From Streptoverticillium olivoreticuli subsp. olivoreticuli (GTDB taxonomy: Bacteria; Actinomycetota; Actinomycetes; Streptomycetales; Streptomycetaceae), in contig NZ_CP031455.1 of assembly GCF_003391135.1 (NCBI RefSeq), forward strand, positions 682,001 to 746,000: a stretch of DNA of 64,000 nucleotides, in the 5' to 3' direction. The notes beneath the pieces are model-generated. The model was not told where the DNA came from, did no database searches, and saw only the letters and a list, made by a program, of their open reading frames with translations. Of this stretch, positions 27,329-35,061 are shown in pieces. The translations under genes and the position numbers were made by a program. Within the stretch, counting starts at the first letter, position 1; each line of letters starts with the position of its first letter.

Positions 27329-28069
27329 GTGAGTGCGCAGCAGTACGACGAGATCGGCGAGGCGTTCGAGGGCTTCAAGGCCCTGCCGCTGGCGCGGTAC
27401 GCGGAGGTGCCCGGCTTCCTGGCCATGGTCGGGGACGTGCGCGGCAAGTCGGTCCTCGACCTGGCCTCCGGCACCGGCTTCTACAGCAGGGAGTTCAAGC
27501 GGCGCGGCGCCACGGACGTGCTCGGAATCGACATCTCCGGTGAAATGGTCGCCGTGGCAGAGCAGTTGGAGGATCGCAATCCGCTGGGTGTGCGCTACGA
27601 GGTGGGCGATGTGTCCGAGCTGCGGCCGCTCGGTCAGCGCTTCGACGTCGCCACGGCGGTCCAGCTGCTCAACTATGCGGACGACGTCGCCGCCATGGAA
27701 CGGATGTGCCGCAACGTTCACCGGAGCCTGGCGCCCGGCGCCGAGCTCTTCCTGTTCAACCAATCGCCCGACTACGACTTCGACGGGCCTTCCCTGGCCA
27801 AGTACGGCTTTGTCACCGAGCTGACCGGCGAGGAGGCCGAGGCCGGACCGCGAGTCCGGACCACGGCGCTGCTCGACCCGCCGATCACGATCGTCAGCAC
27901 CCTCCCGCGCCGCGAGGTCTACGAGGAGTGTCTGCGGGCGGCCGGATTCGGCGAGGTGGCCTGGGTTCCGCTGGAGGTGTCCGACGCCGGCGTGCGCGAG
28001 TTCGGTGCGGACTTCTGGGCGGACTTCCTCACCAACCCCCCACTGGAGATGCTGCGCTGCCGCGCCTGA
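27329..28069 (+). CDS. Class I SAM methyltransferase (UbiE/ToxA-like)
   Basis: 246 residues. Motif I VLDLASGTGFYSREF, acidic GIDIS at the end of strand 2, and a motif IV region VATAVQLLNYADDV. Typical of small-molecule methyltransferases that act on secondary metabolites. Start GTG 27329 with GGAGAGGA about 9 nt upstream. It is divergent from the lipid polyketide operon, so it may be a further tailoring enzyme, but the link is only by position. Downstream lies a broken serine hydrolase. Confidence 0.82.
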   Translation: MSAQQYDEIGEAFEGFKALPLARYAEVPGFLAMVGDVRGKSVLDLASGTGFYSREFKRRGATDVLGIDISGEMVAVAEQLEDRNPLGVRYEVGDVSELRPLGQRFDVATAVQLLNYADDVAAMERMCRNVHRSLAPGAELFLFNQSPDYDFDGPSLAKYGFVTELTGEEAEAGPRVRTTALLDPPITIVSTLPRREVYEECLRAAGFGEVAWVPLEVSDAGVREFGADFWADFLTNPPLEMLRCRA

Positions 28070-28090
28070 CGGCCCACCGGACACCCTCTC

Positions 28091-28790
28091 GTGCGTGACG
28101 TGCTCAGCACGAAGAATCCGATCATTCGCGTGCACATCCCACGAGGAGGATCGGTGACGAAGAGCCAGACCAAGACCTTCGTCGCGGCCGTGGTCCTGCA
28201 ACTGGTCGACGAGGGCAAGGTCTCCCTCGACGCACCCATCGAGCGGTACCTGCCCGGCGTGGTCGACGGGAACGGCTATGACGGCAACACCATCACCATC
28301 CGGCACCTCTTGCAGCACACCAGCGGCATCCCGACGAACCCACTGGGGAAGGCCCCGGTCAACCCTGACGGCACCTACACCCTGTCCGCGCTGGTGCGCG
28401 AAGGACTGAGCCACCCCCGGCTTCCGCGCCGGGAGTCGCCTTCCACTACTCCGACACGAACTATTACATCGTCGGCATGCTCATCGGGCGGATCACCGGC
28501 GCGCCCTTCGCCCAGGCGGTCACGAGCCGGATCATCCAGCCGCTCGGCCTGACCCGGACCTCCGTCCCCACGGCGGGCGACCGGGCCGTCCCCGCCCCGT
28601 ACGTGTCCGGCTACAAGGGCAGCAGGCTCGGCCCGTTCTTCTTCTGGCTCGACGCCACGTCGGACATCGACCCGTCCATGTTCAGCTCCGTGGGGGCGCT
28701 GATCGCGACACAGCAGGACCTGACCACGTTCTACCAGGCGCTCATCGGCGGCAAGGTCATGTCGGCCGCGACGCAGGAGCGTGCTACGGC
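28091..28790 (+). pseudogene. Broken beta-lactamase-family serine hydrolase
   Basis: Homology to class C beta-lactamase-like/D-alanyl-D-alanine carboxypeptidase proteins is visible in two frames. The first frame holds GGSVTKSQTKTFVAAVVLQLV (SxxK motif, seemingly with a short TK-Q-TK duplication) and HLLQHTSGIP. At about 28422-28425 the reading must shift: removing one C from cttccgcgcc restores FAPGVAFHYSDTNYYIVGML with the YxN motif. The second frame runs on to about 28780 and is then cut off where the opposite-strand glycosidase gene ends. The N-terminus (signal peptide) and the C-terminal third are missing, so this is a pseudogene truncated on both sides. Confidence 0.8.
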
Positions 28791-30188
28791 TCAGCAAGCC
28801 AGCCAGCGCACCTCGTACGGGGCGAGGGACAGCGCCTGCCCGTCCACCCGTGCCGCTACTGGCCGGCGCTCGGTGTTGACGACGAGCACGGCCGCGTCGT
28901 CGGCGAGGGCCTGGATCCTGGCCCCGGCCCCCGCGGTGGCGACGACCGGCCGGAAGGCGCTGCCCGGCGGGAACTCGTGGGCGAACCGGCCCAGCAGCTG
29001 TGCCATGGGCAGCTCATGGCCCCCGTCGTGCAGCTGGGTGCTCCGCCACAGACAGCCCGGGCAGTCGTCCCCTGTCTGCTGCGGGTTCCAGTAGAAAGCG
29101 GCCGCCGCGCCGCTCTCCGCCAGATGCATCATCGCGACGGCATGGACGGCGATGCGGTGCTGCTCGCTCCAGCCGTCCCGCCCGCCCGGCCCGTCGTCCT
29201 CTGCGGGAGGCTCGACGTACCACTCGGCCCACCACACCGGAAGTCCGGTGACACGCCCCAGCCAGCGGGTGACGTCGGCGAACTTCTCGGTGGCGGCGAA
29301 CTCGTCGGGGATCGTCCGGTGGCCCTCACGGGTGTAGCCGGCCCCGTCCACCACGATGAAGTCCGCGCCCGCCTTGTGCTTGTTCCAGTAGCGGACGACA
29401 TCGGCCGAGCGCTGGTCGAGGTCTCCCCACACACCGCTGAGTTCGGGCACCCCCTCCCCGTCGCCGGGCGGATCGTGATCGGCGACGACATAGGGGCCGC
29501 CGACCAGACTGTCCGGGTTCTGCCGCTTCAGCTCCGCGTACACGAGGTTGTACAGCTCGGTGTACCCCTCGTAGTTCCAGCGGCGCCGGTCCTCGTCGTA
29601 GAACCCCTTCAGCTCGTTCCATACGAGGAAGTGCCGGATGTCCGGGTAGCGGCGGGCGATCCTGCCCGCCAGCCGGGCGAAGTCCGCGTAGTGCCGGCGG
29701 TCGGGAGCGGCCTCCAGCCGGGACCAGTCGGTGCGGCCCCTACGCCCGCCCTTCATCCAGTCGGGGGCTCCGCACAGGGTGAGGACGGGGGTGGCGCCGG
29801 TGGCCCGCATCAGGGCGACGCGCTCGTCGAGGGCCTCGAAGTCGTAGCGCCCGGGGGCCGGTTCGGGGTTCTCCGCGCCCCAGCCCATGATGTGCTGGTT
29901 CTGCGGCAGGGGCCGCGCGGAGAGCAGGCCGGCGGCCCTGCGCGTGGCTTCCGGCTCGCCGTGGTCCGCGCTGTACTGGGTGTGGGTGAAGCCCCAGCCC
30001 AGGCGGGCACTCCCCTGACGGCGAACCGCCTTCGACGACGCGCCACCGCCCCGCCGGCCGAAGCCCATCGCCAGCGGCAGGGTGGTCAGAGCCACCGCTC
30101 CGCACGCGCCGAGCAGGGCGCCGAGCCGCCACTGCCCCGCGCCGGACACCATCGGCCGTGCCGCATCATGTCGTCCCACGACATCCAA
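28791..30188 (-). CDS. Secreted clan GH-A glycoside hydrolase (GH39-like)
   Basis: 465 residues if begun at TTG 30188; ATG 30152 is an alternative and loses only 12 residues. An N-terminal hydrophobic segment (LGALLGACGAVALTTLPLAMG) is a signal peptide or anchor. The rest is a TIM-barrel glycosidase: general acid Glu in FLVWNELKGFYDE, nucleophile Glu in PVWWAEWYVEP, and a small beta domain at the C-terminus. The overall plan recalls beta-xylosidases of GH39 or endo-glycosidases of related families, so a plant or microbial polysaccharide is the likely substrate. No RBS is clear at either start. It abuts the broken serine hydrolase. Confidence 0.75.
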   Translation of the reverse strand: MDVVGRHDAARPMVSGAGQWRLGALLGACGAVALTTLPLAMGFGRRGGGASSKAVRRQGSARLGWGFTHTQYSADHGEPEATRRAAGLLSARPLPQNQHIMGWGAENPEPAPGRYDFEALDERVALMRATGATPVLTLCGAPDWMKGGRRGRTDWSRLEAAPDRRHYADFARLAGRIARRYPDIRHFLVWNELKGFYDEDRRRWNYEGYTELYNLVYAELKRQNPDSLVGGPYVVADHDPPGDGEGVPELSGVWGDLDQRSADVVRYWNKHKAGADFIVVDGAGYTREGHRTIPDEFAATEKFADVTRWLGRVTGLPVWWAEWYVEPPAEDDGPGGRDGWSEQHRIAVHAVAMMHLAESGAAAAFYWNPQQTGDDCPGCLWRSTQLHDGGHELPMAQLLGRFAHEFPPGSAFRPVVATAGAGARIQALADDAAVLVVNTERRPVAARVDGQALSLAPYEVRWLAC

Positions 30189-30319
30189 GAATATGCGCCA
30201 TCATCCGGATTTCACCCACGCGCGCATCCAAGCGCCGGAGAACCGCCGTACGGGCCCGGGGACTTGACCGCCCGGCCGGGCAAGGACCGAAGGCGGATCC
30301 CGGCCGCGCTGCCGGGGCG

Positions 30320-30450
30320 TCAAGACGCAGACTCGTTGCCGTCGGGATCGGCCATCGCCACCCGGCCGGCCTCGCCGTGGCCGGTGCCGATTCGAGTCGC
30401 CTCAACGGCCATCCCAGCGCTTCGCTCCAGAAGTACCCGTCCTCCTGCGA
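30320..30450 (-). pseudogene. Remnant of a VOC/glyoxalase-like gene
   Basis: On the minus strand, DGYFWSEALGWPL (about 30450-30416) and, in another frame, MADPDGNES (about 30350-30322) are parts of the VOC protein type encoded intact at 50722-51444 (VGYFWSEALRWPL and LDPDGNEF). The middle of the domain is deleted and the frame is broken. The surrounding 30189-30605 gap holds no other gene I can support. Confidence 0.5.
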
Positions 30451-30605
30451 ACCCCTCGCCCGCGACATCGACCGCCTCCGCACCGCCCCCGGCCGGGGAA
30501 CTCGGCCACCGGATCTGCTGACCGTCCCGCCAAGTTCCCCGGCCGGGCCCGGCGCGGTCACTACGCTGACGAGCCGGGCCCGTACCGCGACATCGGAGAC
30601 GCTCC

Positions 30606-31649
30606 ATGACAGACAGCACCGACCGGATCAAACAACTCGTGGCGGACGGCGCCCGCGACAAGGTCTACCCCGGCGCGGTGTGGGCCATCGGCGATGCCGC
30701 GGGCATGAAGGCCGGAGCGACCGCCGGCGTCCTCGACCCCGCCGAGCCGGGCACCCCGATGCGGCCGGACACGGTCTTCGACGTCGCCAGCCTCACCAAG
30801 ATCCTCGCCGTCTGGTCCACCGTCGGCGCCCTCTGGGAAGACGGCGCCCTCCCGCTCGACGAACCCCTCGAAGGCTTCTGGACCGAGGTCACCGGCTGCC
30901 CGCTCGGCCAGGTCACCGCCCGGCAGCTGCTGACCCACACCGCCGGTGTACCACTGCGGGCCCAGCTCAAGAACCTCTACGGCACCGACCCGGCCACCAT
31001 CCGGACGGGAGTCCTCCACGAGGCCCTGCACAGGCCGCCCGGCAAAGCCGTCGAATACACCGACAGGGCCGCCCTCATCCTCGGCTACCTCGCCGAACAC
31101 CTCTCCGGCCAGGCCCTGGACCAGCTCGCCCATACCCGTATCTGGCAGCCCCTGGGCATGACCCGCACCCGCTTCGGCCCCCTGCCTGCCGACCTCGCGG
31201 CCCGGTGCGCCCCCACCGAGCTCGACGAGGACACCGGCCGCCATCTCAAAGGCGGCGTCCACGACTTCTCCGCCCGCCTCCTCGGCGGCGTCTGCGGTAT
31301 CGCCGGCGCCTTCTCCGTCCTCGACGACCTCGCCCGCTTCCTGCGGTACATGCTCGACCCCACCATCACCCCTGCGCAGCCCGGCTTCGGACCGAACTGG
31401 GTCGAGGAGTCCCTGACCGTCCAGACCGGCGACCTGGATCCTGCACGCGGCCTGTTCTGGCACCCCGCTCCCGGCACGGATCCAGCGGACCGCACATATG
31501 TGCACTACGGATTCACAGGTACCGGCATGTGGCTCTCGCCGAAGAAGGGCACGTGGGCCGTCCTCCTGACGAACAAGCTCTACTACACGCGTGACCGTCA
31601 GCCGCTCACCGAAATCCGCAACCACTTCCGCGAGCTCGCTTTCAGCTGA
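30606..31649 (+). CDS. Beta-lactamase-family serine hydrolase
   Basis: 347 residues, no signal peptide. Class C beta-lactamase/esterase fold with the nucleophile in VASLTKILAVW (SxxK, about residue 62), YTD as the YxN-type motif (about 153) and HYGFTGTGMWL as the KTG-like HxG block (about 300). These proteins are usually esterases or DD-peptidase relatives and seldom true beta-lactamases; the lack of an export signal favours a cytoplasmic esterase. ATG 30606; intact, in contrast to the broken relative at 28.1 kb. Confidence 0.83.
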   Translation: MTDSTDRIKQLVADGARDKVYPGAVWAIGDAAGMKAGATAGVLDPAEPGTPMRPDTVFDVASLTKILAVWSTVGALWEDGALPLDEPLEGFWTEVTGCPLGQVTARQLLTHTAGVPLRAQLKNLYGTDPATIRTGVLHEALHRPPGKAVEYTDRAALILGYLAEHLSGQALDQLAHTRIWQPLGMTRTRFGPLPADLAARCAPTELDEDTGRHLKGGVHDFSARLLGGVCGIAGAFSVLDDLARFLRYMLDPTITPAQPGFGPNWVEESLTVQTGDLDPARGLFWHPAPGTDPADRTYVHYGFTGTGMWLSPKKGTWAVLLTNKLYYTRDRQPLTEIRNHFRELAFS

Positions 31650-31794
31650 CCGACGCGACTGCTCCGTCGCAAATGCCCTGGTCCGAGGTCAGAGCTGCGA
31701 CCTGCGGCGACCAGAAGGGGTGAGACCTCAGGGTGGCGATTCGGTCGATCCCCCGGACCTGTTCTTGTTCCCCAGTGACGAAAGGACGGTAAGC

Positions 31795-32358
31795 ATGGCG
31801 AACAGCGCGCTCCTCGTGATGGACGTCCAACGGGACATCGTGGACATCGCCGACGACGGCTCCGGATATCTGCCACGCCTGCGCAGGGCGATCGACGGTG
31901 CCCGCGCGGCGGGCATCCCCGTGATCTACGTGGTCATCGGGTTGCGGCCGGGCCATCCGGAAGTCAGCGCTCGCAATAAGGTGCTCACCACCGCTGTGCG
32001 GGCCGGCCTGTTCGCTGAGGGCGACCCCGGCACCGAAATCCATCACGACATCGCGCCCCGGAAGGGGGACGTCGTGGTCACCAAGAGGCGAGGGAGCGCG
32101 TTCTCAGGCAGCGATCTCGACTTGGTGCTCAGGGCTCGCGATATCGACAGCCTTGTTCTCACCGGCATCGCCACCAGCGGTGTGGTGCTGTGCACCCTGT
32201 GTGGAGCCATCGACCTGGACTTCAGCCTCACCGTCCTGGTGGATGCCTGCCTCGACACCGACGCCGAGGTGCACCGGTTCCTCACCGAAAAGCTGTTCCC
32301 GCAGTGGGCAGATGTCGTCGCCGTCGAGGACTGGCTCAAAGCCATCTCACCGCAATAG
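31795..32358 (+). CDS. Isochorismatase-family protein lacking the usual catalytic Cys
   Basis: 187 residues. Isochorismatase/cysteine hydrolase fold: first Asp in LLVMDVQRDIVD, Lys in VVTKRRGSAFSGSDLD. The block that normally holds the nucleophile reads GIATSGVVLCTLCGA: the second Val stands where Cys is usual, as in a known subgroup with SGVVLST. Two extra cysteines follow nearby. It may be a hydrolase using another residue, or an isomerase-like or non-catalytic member. ATG 31795 with AAAGGA upstream. Followed by a strong hairpin at 32398-32428. Confidence 0.8.
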   Translation: MANSALLVMDVQRDIVDIADDGSGYLPRLRRAIDGARAAGIPVIYVVIGLRPGHPEVSARNKVLTTAVRAGLFAEGDPGTEIHHDIAPRKGDVVVTKRRGSAFSGSDLDLVLRARDIDSLVLTGIATSGVVLCTLCGAIDLDFSLTVLVDACLDTDAEVHRFLTEKLFPQWADVVAVEDWLKAISPQ

Positions 32359-32397
32359 CGGAGACCGTCGGAACCCTGGCGTGCGGGTCAGGACGGC

Positions 32398-32428
32398 GTC
32401 CCCTCTCGAACCCGAATGGAGAGGGGAC
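32398..32428. terminator. Perfect 10-bp hairpin between convergent genes
   Basis: GTCCCCTCTC and GAGAGGGGAC form a perfect 10-bp stem with an 11-nt loop. It lies between the isochorismatase-like gene (+) and the DUF3592 gene (-), so it could end transcription from both sides, though there is no T tract. Confidence 0.65.
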
Positions 32429-32458
32429 TGCCTTCGGGAGCCTGAGAGCCGGCTGCGA

Positions 32459-32884
32459 TCAGAGAGTGAGCAGCCGGACGAGCAACACCGCCAAGGTGCC
32501 CGCTGTGAACACCGACCCCAACACGGTGAATACCAGGTCGACCGTCGCTACGTCCCAGCCCTGGATCGCAAACCGGCGTGGATCTTCCGGATCGTATTGC
32601 ACCACGACAAAGGCCCCCACGCCGAAGTTGCCTCCGACGGAACCGCGGCCAAACCTGGATGAGTACTCGCATTCACGGCCGTCCCGGGTCGTCCAGGCTG
32701 CGACCGGGTGGTGAAACCTGGCGCCTTCGTCATTTCGCCTGACATCGTGGCGGACGATCCGACCCTGTGCGGTGGCACCTGTGCGACGGAGCGCGGCGGC
32801 GCGGCGAAGTCCGTACACGCCAAAGCTGAGGGAGACCACGCCAATCGTCAGCGGGATGAGCGAGAAGAGCCATTCGCGTTGCAT
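32459..32884 (-). CDS. DUF3592-type membrane protein
   Basis: 141 residues from ATG 32884. One membrane helix at each end (LFSLIPLTIGVVSLSFGVYGL and VDLVFTVLGSVFTAGTLAVLLV) flanks a small beta-rich domain (TAQGRIVRHDVRR ... FVVVQYDPEDPRRFAIQ). This layout, and the VxYDPxNP-like motif, match DUF3592 proteins of unknown function. The frame is open further upstream to 33160, but the N-terminal helix makes 32884 the natural start. The extracytoplasmic domain might bind a ligand; nothing more can be said. Confidence 0.6.
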   Translation of the reverse strand: MQREWLFSLIPLTIGVVSLSFGVYGLRRAAALRRTGATAQGRIVRHDVRRNDEGARFHHPVAAWTTRDGRECEYSSRFGRGSVGGNFGVGAFVVVQYDPEDPRRFAIQGWDVATVDLVFTVLGSVFTAGTLAVLLVRLLTL

Positions 32885-33102
32885 GTGTTGTACGACGCGT
32901 GCGTAGGGGTGTCGGTTGCCTGTGGGGCGGCTGTGGCAGCCCGCCTGCCACCACCGTTTCGCGCGCTCGGCGGCACAAGGCCGACAAAGGTTCCGAGCCA
33001 CCTGCCCCGCGCGGATCAGCCCGTAGGCCAACGCCGCGAGCCCGCTGATCACCGCAATCGTCACGCCCCTGTCAGTTTCTGAGCTTGCTTTAACCTCGCA
33101 TG

Positions 33103-34431
33103 TCATCCGGCCTGTTGAGAACGCGGGCTCACGATCATTCGGATGTCGTCGGCCGCCCACAGCACGAACCGTTCGACCGGCCTCACCTCGTGTCCTGGCG
33201 CGGGCCGGAACCGGAAGCGCTTGAGAAGTACGGCCAGGACGAGCTCGGCCTTGATCATGGCCAGACCGGCACCTTCGCAGTTGCGCGGCCCGATCCCGAA
33301 CGGGATGTAGGCCAGCCTCGGCCGCTTGGCCGCCTCTTGCGGGGTGAACCGCTCGGGTACGAACTTCTCGGGCTCGGGCCAGTGGTCGGGGTTCATGTGG
33401 ACGGCCCAGAACGGATAGAAGACCGTGGCCCCGGCCGGGATCTCGTAGTCGCCCAGGACGAGGGCCTCGGTCGTCTCCCGCGCGCCGTACGGGCCGGGCG
33501 GGTAGAGCCGCATCGATTCCTTCAGGGCCATCTCCAGATACGTGAGCCGTCGCAGGTCGGCGTACTCGGGCGCCGCACGGTCACCGAGCACACGGTCCAG
33601 CTCGTCGGCGACGCGTTCGGCCGCCTCGGGATGCCGTCCCAGCAGATGCAGGGTCCATGAGACGGCCACCCCGGTGGTGTGGTGGGCGGCCAGCATCGTC
33701 ACCATCACGGTGTCGTGGATCCGCGCGGGCCGCTCACCGGCGTCGACGAGTGCCCCGATCAGATCGCTCTTGTCCGTTCGACTGCCGGAGCGATGCGCGG
33801 CGACCACTCGGTCGACCGTCGCGCGCAGGTAGGCGAGGGACTCCGCCGCCCGCTCGGCCCGTTCCTCCTGTGTACCCGGGACCGGCACCTGGTAGAGCCG
33901 TCCCAGGGATTCGGTGAGCACCTCCTCGAAGGCGGCGACAACTCTGTCCGGGTCCGTGGCGTCACCCCCCAGCGCGTACTCACAGATCATCCGCAGTGTC
34001 AGCGCGGTGAGATCCTTCTGCAGCGCGACGGGCTCGCGGCCGGCCTGCCCGGCCCAGCGGTCCGCGAGTGCTGTCGTCAGCGCGGTGAACTGTGCGAAAT
34101 GCCGCTCGTGGGAGGGGCGCCCGGCCAGCACCGACAGCAGCAGGCGCCGCCACGGGGTGTGCTCATCAGCCGCCATCACCTGCACATTGCCCGCCTCGCA
34201 CAGCGGGGCCAGGAACTCGAACAGCCGCTCCGGGCGCTTGTCGATGTGAGCCGTGGCCTCCAGCAGCACGGGGTCGGCGACGGAAACGGCCGTCTCCGTG
34301 CCCGGAAGCTGGAACTGCACGACAGGCCCGTACTCGGCGTGCAGCCGCAACTGGTAGTTGTGCAGTCCGCCCGCCGCCGCGACAGCGCCCACCCCACCGT
34401 CCACCCGGGGCTCGGGACCAGGGATACGCAT
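33103..34431 (-). CDS. Cytochrome P450 (divergent from the peptide gene)
   Basis: 442 residues. Canonical P450: I-helix region VMVTMLAAHHTTGVAVSW (HHTT in place of the usual G-x-D/E-TT), ExxR in LKESMRLYPPG, PERF motif FVPERFTPQ, and the heme loop FGIGPRNCEGAG with Cys at residue 385. ATG 34431 chosen because AGGAGG lies 7 nt upstream; GTG 34437 is too close to it. It is transcribed away from the 27-residue peptide gene across a 327-bp gap that holds five direct repeats. Likely a tailoring oxidase of the proposed RiPP pathway. No ferredoxin or reductase is nearby. Confidence 0.88.
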   Translation of the reverse strand: MRIPGPEPRVDGGVGAVAAAGGLHNYQLRLHAEYGPVVQFQLPGTETAVSVADPVLLEATAHIDKRPERLFEFLAPLCEAGNVQVMAADEHTPWRRLLLSVLAGRPSHERHFAQFTALTTALADRWAGQAGREPVALQKDLTALTLRMICEYALGGDATDPDRVVAAFEEVLTESLGRLYQVPVPGTQEERAERAAESLAYLRATVDRVVAAHRSGSRTDKSDLIGALVDAGERPARIHDTVMVTMLAAHHTTGVAVSWTLHLLGRHPEAAERVADELDRVLGDRAAPEYADLRRLTYLEMALKESMRLYPPGPYGARETTEALVLGDYEIPAGATVFYPFWAVHMNPDHWPEPEKFVPERFTPQEAAKRPRLAYIPFGIGPRNCEGAGLAMIKAELVLAVLLKRFRFRPAPGHEVRPVERFVLWAADDIRMIVSPRSQQAG

Positions 34432-34536
34432 GGCCACACCTCCTGGCTGACAACCTGTTTCCTCCTCTTGAGGGGTGCCCTCGCCGGCACGGGTGAAGCG
34501 TCCACCCGCGAAGCGAAGGTTCTGCAGTCACCCCGG

Positions 34537-34591
34537 CTTGCGCATTACTTGCGTACTGCTTGCGCATCGCTTGCGAAATTCTTGCGCACAG
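34537..34591 (+). promoter_or_regulatory. Five tandem 11-bp direct repeats (CTTGCGnnnnn)
   Basis: CTTGCGCATTA, CTTGCGTACTG, CTTGCGCATCG, CTTGCGAAATT and CTTGCGCACAG follow one another with an exact 11-bp period. A conserved 6-8 bp core repeated once per helical turn is how SARP-type activators of Streptomyces bind. A GATAAT hexamer follows at 34603-34608. The array lies between the divergent P450 and the peptide gene, so it may control both. Confidence 0.7.
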
Positions 34592-34758
34592 CACCAAGAT
34601 CAGATAATTGCCCGTCAAGGGGTGCCAGGGGCGCTCGCTTTCGGTTAAGGTCCGGGTTTAGAACATCCCGTTCGGTTTCCGGACGGGAATGTCGAATTCC
34701 GATTATGGCGCGGGCACGCCTGTTTTATCGTGCCCGCAATACTGCGAATGGAGTGGCC

Positions 34759-34842
34759 ATGAAGATGATCAAGGCGCTTGTGAGCAAGTTCAAGAAGGAC
34801 GAGGACCTCGCCAACCACGCGTGGGTCCTGCACGTGATCTGA
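34759..34842 (+). CDS. Putative RiPP precursor peptide (27 aa)
   Basis: Small ORF whose product begins MKMIKALVSKFKKDED and ends LANHAWVLHVI. It has a basic amphipathic leader of about 19 residues and a hydrophobic C-terminal part with Trp and His, fitting a core peptide. GGAG at 34750-34753 is 5-6 nt before ATG 34759, a proper RBS. It is followed 219 nt later by a P450 and a JmjC oxygenase on the same strand, and faces a second P450. The plan (tiny precursor plus P450) is that of P450-crosslinked RiPPs such as the atropopeptides (tryptorubin) and biarylitides, but the core differs from the cores I remember. Coding status is inferred from RBS, composition and context. Confidence 0.6.
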   Translation: MKMIKALVSKFKKDEDLANHAWVLHVI

Positions 34843-35061
34843 CGCACCGCCGTCGGCGGAGGACGCGGCCATGCCGCTGCCTCCGCCGACGCCGCACAGT
34901 GCCCCCTGGTTGCCGCGGTCCGCGGCGGCCATGACCGTGTCGGTTTCCGCCGCAGGCCGGGCCACGGCGCGGAGCGACGGTCCTGCCCGTTCCATGCCCG
35001 GATTTCTCCGCCTGCTGCGGGAAACGCATTTCATTGACATGCCAATGGAGGCGGGATTCCC

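Noticed and set aside
30606..31649. True beta-lactamase resistance gene
   Set aside because: SxxK and HxG blocks are present but there is no export signal, and such proteins are mostly esterases.
34537..34591. Array of repeats as a CRISPR
   Set aside because: Unit of 11 bp with only 5-6 conserved bases and no spacer-repeat structure; fits a regulator-binding array.
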